Part shown: positions 56,287-64,000 of the stretch, piece by piece
Position numbering within the stretch: position 1 is the first letter of the stretch
How the letters are laid out: each line of letters starts with the position of its first letter
NCBI GenBank assembly: GCA_009823505.1
Contig: VZQC01007129.1
Coordinates: 915,557-979,556 of the forward strand
Reading direction: 5' to 3'
DNA: 64,000 nt
Origin: Rhizomys pruinosus
Taxonomy: Eukaryota > Chordata > Mammalia > Rodentia > Spalacidae
Made by a program: the position numbers and the translations under genes
The notes under the pieces: model-generated
What the model saw: only the letters and a program-made list of their open reading frames with translations
Database searches by the model: none
Told to the model about the DNA's origin: nothing

Positions 56287-56524
56287 CTGGGGAAGAGAGG
56301 GACAGGGAGGGGTGTGAAGTTGGGTGAGGAAGGAGAATGTCAGTTTTCCAGCTCCTTCAGACTTGGACAATATGCTCATACATAAAGACTCAGGTTCCTC
56401 ACTGGGAAAGATTTTTCTGTAGAACTGAACCTGGTCCTCAGTAGGTAACTAACAGGAAAGACTGCCTGGGTCTCCTTTAAATGCACACTTGTTCATAATA
56501 CCTTCTTATTTTTTTATTTATTTT

Positions 56525-56689
56525 GGGGGCAGGAGAGATGACTCAGCAGTTAAGAGCACTGGCTATTCTTGCAGACAACCCAGGTGTGAATCCCACATGG
56601 CGGTTAACGACCATCTGTAACTCCAGTTCCCAGGGATCTGATGCCTTCTGCAGGCTCCCTACAAGTCACAAGCAGGCATAAAGAATTAT
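56525..56689 (+). mobile_element. B2-type SINE in Cplx2 intron
   Basis: GGCAGGAGAGATGACTCAGCAG head, CAGGTGTGAATCCCACATGG, then a shortened tail. It is followed immediately by a reverse B2. Confidence 0.85.
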
Positions 56690-56892
56690 TTTTATTTTTT
56701 TATGTGTGTGTGTTTTGCCTGCATGTACATAAATACACCCATGTAATGCCCACAAAGACAGAAGAGCATGTGGAATCCCTGGAACTGGAGTTACAAACAG
56801 TTAGCTGCCATGTTAGTGCTGGGAACCAAAGCCAGATCCTCTGCGAGAGCAGTCAGTGCTCCTGGTTGGTGAGCCATCTCTCCAGCTCCCTT
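56690..56892 (-). mobile_element. B2-type SINE (reverse) in Cplx2 intron
   Basis: A/T tail at the left, GGAACTGGAGTTACAAACAG, and ending GTGAGCCATCTCTCCAGCTCCC. Confidence 0.88.
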
Positions 56893-57282
56893 TATGTTCT
56901 TTTGACTTCCCCAACGGTCTGAACATTGAATGTTTACAGCCACATTTTGGTGAAGAAAGACTGTGTGGTCTTGATTTGTTACTGGGCGCTCCTAGACATG
57001 AACTGAACGACTGGCATAGGCTGGCAGATCCATACCTCGTGGTCAGGTACTGTAAGTTTTTCCCTGATATTCATGTGTATTTGGTCTCAGGGCTCAGGCT
57101 GGAGACTGACAGACCTGGAGCACTTCTGAGTGCTCATTTAATCACCTCACCACTGTTGAGGGATGTTCTTAAGATCGGTTGATGAGAAGACTGAGGCTTG
57201 CAGAGAACTTGGTGTAAAGTGGGAGCTGGCACTCAGGGGAGTTAGAGGTTGGGGCCTCAGGGGACCTTTCTAGGGTGCTGAC

Positions 57283-57458
57283 CTTATCTCGGATCTGCTG
57301 CCGGACCTTCTCTCGCTCAGCTTCCATGCGTGCATGCTTGGCCTTCCGCTCCTCCTCCTGCTGCCGCAGGGCCTCCTGCCGCTCCTCCTCCTTCTTCTGC
57401 GCATCGGGATCCTTCTCCTCTTCTCCCCCCAGCATCTTCCCCATGTCCTTGGTGGCCC
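57283..57458 (-). CDS. Cplx2: Complexin-2, middle coding exon (residues 11-69)
   Basis: Complexin-2 is a small soluble presynaptic protein that binds the groove of the assembled SNARE complex. It both clamps fusion and promotes Ca2+-triggered, synaptotagmin-dependent release. This 176-bp exon starts after an AG at 57460-57459, completes Gly11 and encodes [20 protein letters not shown] through QQIRDK, ending at Lys69 before donor GTCAGC. It holds the accessory helix (about 27-47) and nearly all of the central helix (48-70). The SNARE-contact residues known from complexins are present: Arg48, Arg59 and Lys69. [19 protein letters not shown] and [14 protein letters not shown] match complexin-2 rather than complexin-1. 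The three exons rebuild a full 134-residue protein without gap, stop or frameshift, so the gene looks functional. Confidence 0.97.
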
Positions 57459-57599
57459 CTATGAGGATGAGGGAGTGGGGTGCAGGCAGGAAGAGGGCTC
57501 AGTGAGCTGGGGAGCACGGATGGGGAGAGGCCAGGTGGGTCGAGGTCCCCTCTTGCCCGGGGTCAGAGCTGTGCTGGGCAAAGGGTGCATGTAGCTCAC
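57459..57599 (-). other. Cplx2: Short Cplx2 intron
   Basis: 141 bp, donor GTGAGC (57599-57594), acceptor CATAG at 57463-57459. Phase 1: Gly11 is split G/GG. Confidence 0.9.
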
Positions 57600-57631
57600 C
57601 TCCGAGGGCTTGCTTCATGACGAAGTCCATC
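57600..57631 (-). CDS. Cplx2: Complexin-2, start-codon exon (residues 1-11)
   Basis: ATG at 57630-57628 encodes MDFVMKQALG and the first base of Gly11, then donor GTGAGC. The start is chosen because it gives the exact complexin-2 N-terminus; the context is AGG ATG G (A at -3, G at +4). An AG sits directly before the last G upstream of the ATG, preceded by CACTAAC, a good branch-point match 15-20 bases away. The exon may therefore be only 32 bases. If that acceptor is not used, the exon extends further to the right as 5' UTR. Upstream 5' UTR exons and the promoter are outside the window or not recognisable. Confidence 0.9.
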
Positions 57632-57941
57632 CTGCAGGCTTCGGTTAGTGCTCCCTAGCCTGGGGCTGAATTCGCATGTGGCTCTCTGGCTGGCCTGCCT
57701 TGGGGAAATGCAGCCACCTGCAAAAGATGATTGGGGGGTCGGATGGAAAGCCCTCTTTCCAGGCAAGATGTCATATGTCGGCCTCACTTTGGTTGAGACA
57801 GGGAACAATCAGCTGAGGCCAAGGCTCAGTGCCCTGAAGGGAGGGGAGAGGAAACCAAGGGAGCTATTTCCTGAGCACGTGAGATGGCCAGACCGGCTCG
57901 CACAGGCTGGCAGCTTGTGGCTACTATTTAAAGCCTTCTAT

Positions 57942-58125
57942 TTAGCTGGGCGTGGTGGCGCACGCCTTTAATCCTAGCACTCCGGAGGCAGAGGCAGGCG
58001 GATCTTTGTGAGTTCAAGGCCAGCCTGGTCTGCAGAGTGAGTTCCAGGACAGCCAGAGCTACAGGGAGACCCTGTCTCGAAAAGATAAAAAAAAAAAAAT
58101 AAAATAAAATAAATAAAAGCCTTCT
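57942..58125 (+). mobile_element. B1 SINE with A-rich tail
   Basis: AGCTGGGCGTGGTGGCGCACG to CCCTGTCTCGAAAAGATAAA, then AAATAAAATAAAATAAAT. Confidence 0.94.
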
Positions 58126-58234
58126 ATTTAACATCTTCTAATTTGATTGAAGCCAGGAGTATTGGAATGAGGTGGAAATGTGGGGTTAGGAGAGCTGTGG
58201 TTTAAGGCTGCTCTTGATTTTTTCCTTTCATTTA

Positions 58235-58380
58235 TTTTTTTTGTATTTTTGAGGCAGGGTCTCCCTTTTAGTCCCAGCTGTCCTGGAGCTCGCTCTGTAG
58301 ACCAGTCTGGCCTTGCACTCACAGAGATCCGCCTGCCTCTAGTAGACTCCCTAGTGCTCGCCACCAAGCCCGGCTTAAGG
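58235..58380 (-). mobile_element. B1 SINE (reverse)
   Basis: GTATTTTTGAGGCAGGGTCTC to GCTCGCCACCAAGCCCGGC, 110 bp from the plus-strand B1. Confidence 0.9.
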
Positions 58381-58588
58381 CTGCCCTCAATAAGCCTTTG
58401 CCTTGTGACCTTCAGCAAGCCACAGGACGTCCTTAAGCTTTCGGTTTCCTCTTCCCTGACACCGAAATGGCTACTGTGGAGAGTAGAGAGAAGCCGTCTA
58501 GGCCAGGAGTTCCATTTACAAAATGAATGAGTCTGTGCTTGTGGGGCTCGCGCACAGTCGGGTGAAAACTGGCAGAGCTAGGAGACAG

Positions 58589-59318
58589 AGCTGGAGGCGC
58601 GGACCCAGACTGTGGGACCAGACAGAGAGAGCTGGAGGCGCGGACCCAGACTGTGGGACCAGACAGAGAGAGCTGGAGGCGCGGACCCAGACTGTGGGAC
58701 CAGACAGAGAGAGCTGGAGGCGCGGACCCAGACTGTGGGACCAGACAGAGAGAGCTGGAGGCGCGGACCCAGACTGTGGGACCAGACAGAGAGAGCTGGA
58801 GGCGCGGACCCAGACTGTGGGACCAGACAGAGAGAGCTGGAGGCGCGGACCCAGACTGTGGGACCAGACAGAGAGAGCTGGAGGCGCGGACCCAGACTGT
58901 GGGACCAGACAGAGAGAGCTGGAGGCGCGGACCCAGACTGTGGGACCAGACAGAGAGAGCTGGAGGCGCGGACCCAGACTGTGGGACCAGACAGAGAGAG
59001 CTGGAGGCGCGGACCCAGACTGTGGGACCAGACAGAGAGAGCTGGAGGCGCGGACCCAGACTGTGGGACCAGACAGAGAGAGCTGGAGGCGCGGACCCAG
59101 ACTGTGGGATCAGACAGAGAGAGCTGGAGGCGCGGACCCAGACTGTGGGATCAGACAGAGAGAGCTGGAGGCGCGGACCCAGACTGTGGGACCAGACAGA
59201 GACCTGGAGGCGCGGACCCAGACTGTGGGATCAGACACAGAGAGCTGGAGGCGCGGACCCAGACTGTGGGACCAGACAGAGAGCTGGAGGCGCGGACCCA
59301 ACTGGAATCAGACACAGA
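58589..59318. repeat. 41-bp minisatellite, ~18 copies, upstream of Cplx2 start exon
   Basis: Unit GAGAGCTGGAGGCGCGGACC plus CAGACTGTGGGACCAGACAGA, period 41 bp. Copies from about 58600 to 59100 are identical as far as I can read. Variants (GATCAGAC, deletions, ACACAG) are concentrated at 59100-59318. Because 41 is not a multiple of 3 and the unit lacks stops, all three plus-strand frames stay open, producing large spurious frames. Confidence 0.98.
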
Positions 59319-59756
59319 GAGGCAAATGTTTCTATCGCAGCGTGGGTGCGAGCTTTGTGTTATCACATAGTGTTGGCTTTTATTCTGAATTACACGTGCA
59401 GATATTGGGGATATTGTCATCTTGGAGCTTAAGGCTTTTACCTAGAGAGGGCTTTGTAGGCACACTGTTAATGTTAGTTCTCCTCCCCTCCTCCCCAAGT
59501 CACTGGTTTTCAGTTTTTATTATTTTTTAATTGTTATTTTTACCTCAGAAGATTTTCTCCAAATAAAACCTTAATGGGAATCTCAATATGCAGAATATGT
59601 AAAAGCAGAGCTGCCTCATGGGAGTGAGAGAAAGAAGAGGACGGGGCCTGCAGCCGGCTTCCAGAACCCCAAACCTTGAGAAATTGACCCATAATTCTTA
59701 GATATTTCCCATTTAAACCATTGAGCTGGACTGATTCTTCTTTTTCTGAAGAAAAA
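59319..59756. other. No exon seen
   Basis: Unique A/T-rich sequence within the probable Cplx2 intron. Confidence 0.35.
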
Positions 59757-59978
59757 CATTTGATTTATTTATTTTATGTATACGAGTGTTTTGCCTGCAT
59801 GTATGTAAGTGCACCACATGCATGCAATGCCTGTGGAGGCAGGAAGAACGGTGTTGGATCCCCTGGGACTGGAGTTAGGGACAGTTGTTAGCTGCCATGT
59901 GGGTGCTTGGAACCCAACCCAGGTCCTATGTAAAAGCAGCTAGTGCTCGTAACCACTGAGCCATCTCTCCAGCCCCAT
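59757..59978 (-). mobile_element. B2-type SINE (reverse)
   Basis: ATTTGATTTATTTATTTTATG tail, GTGGGTGCTTGGAACCCAACC, and ending ACTGAGCCATCTCTCCAGCCCC. Confidence 0.93.
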
Positions 59979-60244
59979 TTGTTGCATGGCTTCTGTAATC
60001 GATAACGCTACTGTGAATTTCTGTTCTGTGTGACTTGGAGGTCAACTGAGGCTAAGCCTCACCCCCAGGGCCTTTTATCTCATATAGCCTTCATGTCTCT
60101 TTTACTTCCTAAGAAGAAAAAAGGAGCCTGGAAAATGGCAGAGAATTCTTGCCAGCTGAATATTGCAACTAGGTTGGGTTCATGGTTACTGGCTTTTTAT
60201 TGATGATAATTTTTATTTATTTATTTATTATTTATTTATTCCTT

Positions 60245-61640
60245 CAAAATGAGAAATCATTGAGCACATACAATTTCAGCCATCTCATATTTGATAAGGG
60301 GGCCAAGAAGACACAATGGAGAAAAGACAGCATCTTCACCACGTGGTGTTGGCAAAACTGGATCACCACTTGTAGAAGAATGAAATTAAACCCCTACCTC
60401 TCGCCCTGTACAAAAGTCAACTCCAGATGGATTAAAGACCTCAATGTGAAACCCCAAACTCTGAAGGTGATAGAAGAAAAAGTTGGCAGCAGACTACAAG
60501 ACATAGGCCTATGAAAAGACTTCCTAAATCAGACATCAGCTGCACAAGAATTAAGATCGACAATTGACAAATGGGACCTCATTAAACTCAAAAGCTTTTG
60601 TACATCAAAAGAAATAATAAAGGAAATGAAGAGAAAACCCACAGAGTGGGAGGAAACCTTCACTGCAGATACATCTGACAAAGCATTGATTTCCAGAATA
60701 TATAAACTACTCAAAAAACAAAGAAGAAAGAAAACAGATGGAGCAAAGAGCTGAACAGAGACTTCACAAGTGAGGAATTAGAGATGACTGAGAAACATCT
60801 TAAGAACTATTCAACATCATTAATCATTAAGGAAATGCAAATTACAACCACTTTAAGATACCATCTTACTCCAATAAGACTGGCTAGGATCAAGAAAACA
60901 AATAATACCAAGTGCTGGAGAGGTTGTGGGGAAAGGGGAACACTCATCCACTGCTGGTGGGAATGTAAACTCATACAGCCACTATGGAAAGCAGTGTGGA
61001 GAACCCTTGGAAGACTTGGAATGAACTTGCCACCTGACCCAGCCATACCACTCCTGGGCATGTACCCACAAGACTCATCTTACTGCAGAGATACATGCAC
61101 AGCCATGTTTATTTCAGCTCTCTTCACAATAGCAAGGAGCTGGAACCAACCCAAGTGCCCCTCAACTGACGAGTGGATAGAGAAAAATGTGGTACATCTA
61201 CACAATGGAGTTCTATGCAGCGGTAAAGAAAGATGACATCATAAGTTTTGCAGGTAAATGGCTGGAGCTAGAAGATATGCTGGGTGAAGTAACACGGTCC
61301 CAGAAAAAACAAACAATGAATGGTATCCTTCATCTGTGGATGCTAGTACCAATTACCTAATTGTACGGCAAACTGAGCAACGTCAATGTGATCTGAAAAC
61401 AACTGTGCTCTTTTTTTTTTTTTTTTTGGTCCTTTCAAGACAGGGTCTCCCTGTAGCCCCAGCTGTCCTGGAACTCACTCTGTAGACCAGGCTGGCCTTG
61501 AACTCACAAAGATCCGCCTGCCTCTGCCTCCCAAGTGCTAGGATTAAAGGCGTGCACCACCACGCCCGGCTAACAACTGTGCTCTTATATTGTGAATCCC
61601 TTAAAATGTAATAAAAAAATAAAAAAACAAAATGAAAAAT
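60245..61640 (+). mobile_element. LINE-1 3' end (ORF2 C-terminus and 3' UTR)
   Basis: The ORF2 C-terminal region is readable in pieces. SRWIKDLNVKPQTLKVIEEK is at about 60420, and RGTLIHCWWECKLIQPLWKA, GRLGMNLPPDPAIPLLGMYP and KCPSTDEWIEKNVVHLHNG lie in the frame 60784-61236. Stops and frameshifts separate them. The 3' UTR ends in an A-rich tail at 61608-61638. A reverse B1 has inserted near the end. The element is 5'-truncated at a (TTTA)n stretch near 60215-60240. Confidence 0.9.
61398..61584 (-). mobile_element. B1 SINE (reverse) nested in the LINE-1, with target duplication
   Basis: The B1 at 61411-61571 is flanked by AACAACTGTGCTC at 61398-61410 and 61572-61584, a perfect 13-bp target-site duplication. 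The B1 has a clean poly(T) of about 18. It is therefore younger than the LINE-1. Confidence 0.95.
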
Positions 61641-64000
61641 CATTAGTAGACTGAGAATTTTTCATATGAGCCCAAGAACTTACCTGCATATAGGCAGTTT
61701 TATGTGGAGGAAATTGTGATGTAGCAAAGGAAAGACTTCCAGGGGTTTTGGCATCAGAAATAACTGGTGGTGAGTCTGTGGGAATGCTTGGTCCCATCTG
61801 ACGGGGGGGGGGAGGCGAGTGGGAGCCCCTGAAAACAGTCACAGCTGCTGAGCACACACTTACATGGATGACATTAAGCCAAAAAGGAACGGGCTTTCCA
61901 GTCAGGCAAGAGAACCACCCTGACCCCCAAAATCCAAGCTTGAAGATTTCTCAGCCCTCAAGAGGTTTCCCATTGATGTAGACCTTGGGAGAGGATTTAT
62001 TTTCTAAGAAAGGAAATAAAAAATGAACAAACCAAGTGATTTCGGGAACTCTTGAATTTCTACGCAATGTTTACATAAAGCTAAAAAAATTCCCAGGTGG
62101 TAGTGGAAGTCATAGGATTCTAATTTGAGATGTTTCAAATTGGGAGGGAGGACACCTGAGCTGCAGCTCAGCCCCGCTCGGAGTTGAGTCTCTGGGGACC
62201 AAGCGTTCTTCCCAGCCCTGCCCAGTCTGCCGAAGCACTGCAGCAGCACATGAGCTGCTGACTCTCAAGCCCTTTCCCTTCTTGGCTCTGTAACTCAGTC
62301 CTTTTCTCCCTTCATCTCCCTTTGCTCCTTTCTCTCGCTTCTCTACCTCCTCTCTTTTTCCTTCAGTAGCTCGTGTTCTTCTTTCTGTCCTTGCATAAGC
62401 TCCTTTTCCAGACTCTGACCTCAGTCCCTGATTCTTTTTCCTTTGTAAACCTTCCTTCAAGGATGCTTATGAATTCTAGGGGCCTTATTGGTCAGTAACA
62501 TCAATGACACCTAGACTTCTTATCTCCTTATATTCATTTATACAACAGGTATTAATTGAGTACCTACTATGTGTTAGTTGCTATCTTGGACACTGATGAT
62601 GTAACACTGAACCAGAGAGGCAGGGCTCTGCCTCCTGCAGATGACGTCGTGAGCTGTGAGCGCATGTGGTGAAACAGGCAAGAGATAAGTCAAGATGCAC
62701 GTCTTCTGGTCCTCCTGGGAGTTCCCTGGGCACTACTCAAACTCAACATGCCACCTCTGTCAACAGTTACCTCCTTATCCAGATACCTCTGCTTTCATGT
62801 GTTCTTTCAGCAATGGCCGCCAATGGTACCGCTCTCCTAATTTGCAAAGCACATCTATGCAAGACTGAATCTTCTCAATGAGAAGTCTTTATTGCTTCAG
62901 GTGGGTCCCAAGTAGGGCTCACAAGTAATTGAGAGATATTACTTAGATGGGCTTCCTGGATCTACTCCAAAGCCCTGTTGTCCTGTGTAGCTTTCTTAGT
63001 GACTGGGCAGTCATTTGGCTGAGACAGTCCTATAGGACACGTGAGGCCCAGCCTACATGGGAGCCTTGTCTATCAGCAGGAGACCTCCCTTCATGTCAGC
63101 TGTTAGTGGAAGGGGCTCTTTCTAGTTGTAAGGAAGTTCTTTGAGACTGGGTCTTTTCTATAAAGTGAGGGCTACATTACTAGTTTGAAGGCTAGAAATC
63201 ATCTGTAGCTCTTTTTGTCACATGACAAGTACTCAGTAAATGGCGACTATTAAAGCAGTCAATGCCAGCTAGCTATTGCACACTCTTGAAACCGCTCCTC
63301 TCCTAGCTCCTGGGAAGCTCCTTTTGGCTGAAGTCGATCTGGATTTTTCTCTCTTTGAGCCTCTTCCTTTATACTTCCCTCGCCCCTGCTTTCCTTACAG
63401 TTTTAGTCCCTATCTTTCCCACAGATCCCTTGGGTCCCCTCCCTCTGCAACCTTTTCTTTGAACCGTGCACTTCTCTGATTTTCTTGGACCTCTAGTGTG
63501 ACACAGCAGCCTGCACTTCATGCCTCTTCTTCATAATCTCCTGGTGAAACCCTACTGCTCCTGAGAGCAGAGATCTGCTGTCCTTAATTACTCCTAATGA
63601 GAAAAGCTGGGTGGCCTCTTCAGTACCAGACCAGGAGTGTTTGCAGCTCTCCATCCCCCCCCCACCAAGGATCCAATGCTGATCATGGCCCCCTCCTTTC
63701 CTCTTTCAGACACTCAAATCTCCTGAGTTCCATGACACAGCACTCCCGTGCGTTCCGTTCTCCTCACAGGTCTTTCCTATCTCCTTAGCTATTCCTTTCC
63801 TTCCATTAAAATGAAGATGTTCTCTCAGAAATCTCTCCGATCTTTCCCTTTCCACTGCACCTGCTGTGGAAACCTCTCATCTATGCTACTAATTTACAGT
63901 CCTTATTTATCTGTGTGTGGGTATGTGTTTCTCTCCCAAACCTGCACATCTTAACCCTCTGTTGTGTGCCACTAGACATGCCATTTCCAATCCAATCTAT
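61641..64000. other. Mostly unique intronic DNA
   Basis: 62525-62640 carries an old dispersed-repeat motif (ATTAATTGAGTACCTACTATG, then GATGATGTAACACTGAACC). A G run lies at 61802-61811 and a C run at 63655-63663. No exon, SINE or RNA gene recognised. Confidence 0.4.

Larger units (their letters stand above)
56287..57282 (-). other. Cplx2: Cplx2 intron between the last two coding exons
   Basis: 996 bp with donor GTCAGC at 57282 and acceptor CAG at 56289-56287. It holds an inverted pair of B2-type SINEs and a MIR-like scrap at about 57100-57240. Confidence 0.9.
57632..64000 (-). other. Cplx2: Probable 5' intron of Cplx2
   Basis: Everything right of the start-codon exon shows repeats and non-coding sequence only. 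Complexin-2 genes have long introns between 5' UTR exons and the coding exons, so this is likely intronic. I could not identify a 5' UTR exon. Confidence 0.5.

Noticed and set aside
58523..59530. Open frames of 250-335 codons on the plus strand with repeated Arg/Trp/Glu-rich units
   Set aside because: They are translations of a stop-free 41-bp minisatellite whose period keeps all three frames open. There is no start context, domain or splice evidence.

Overview
This window is nuclear genomic DNA from a myomorph rodent. Dozens of 7SL-derived B1 and tRNA-derived B2/B3-type SINEs are scattered through it, and B2 is characteristic of muroid rodents. The B1 and B2 tails differ from the house-mouse consensus I know, so I do not name a genus. 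There is one recognisable protein-coding gene, complexin-2 (Cplx2, minus strand). All three of its coding exons lie at 56089-57631 and rebuild a complete 134-residue complexin-2. Its probable long 3' UTR extends left, perhaps to about 51.6 kb. The right-hand 6 kb is probably its 5' UTR intron. The left 50 kb reads as intergenic, repeat-rich DNA.

Layout. 1-1961: internally deleted antisense LINE-1 with what look like its 5' promoter monomers. 2-26 kb: SINE-rich DNA with MaLR-type LTR fragments, a 38-bp minisatellite (5575-6452), a long CTT/CCT tract, an 880-bp GT-rich tract and old L1, L2, MIR and DNA-transposon relics. 26342-32149: a plus-strand class II (betaretrovirus/type D-like) endogenous retrovirus with paired LTRs, a 6-bp target duplication, a tRNA-Met-type primer site, broken gag-pro-pol, a nearly deleted env and a type D-like constitutive transport element (CTE) in front of the 3' LTR. 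34.8-35.7 kb: two LTR-like copies in a row. 36241-41299: a minus-strand class III (ERV-L-type) element with a 5-bp target duplication and tRNA-Leu primer site. Its gag and protease-RT frames are still open and are separated by a single in-frame UGA; most of RNase H and integrase is deleted. 42-50 kb: SINEs, a Tigger-like relic and a processed-pseudogene fragment resembling Ccdc186. 49.8-56.5 kb: no B1 or B2 seen; probable Cplx2 3' UTR and flank with several short tandem repeats. 56.1-64 kb: Cplx2 exons and introns, a 41-bp minisatellite and the 3' end of another LINE-1.

The strongest observation is the CTE-like region at 31497-31702. It has three alternating copies of each half of the paired loop motifs used by type D retroviruses to export unspliced RNA through NXF1. 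Other points of interest are a recurrent B2-B1 chimeric SINE (three loci, same kind of junction), the UGA with a hairpin between gag and pol of the ERV-L element, an inverted repeat around its primer site, and a very homogeneous 41-bp minisatellite in Cplx2. All coordinates of repeats are by-eye estimates. No alignment or database search was run.
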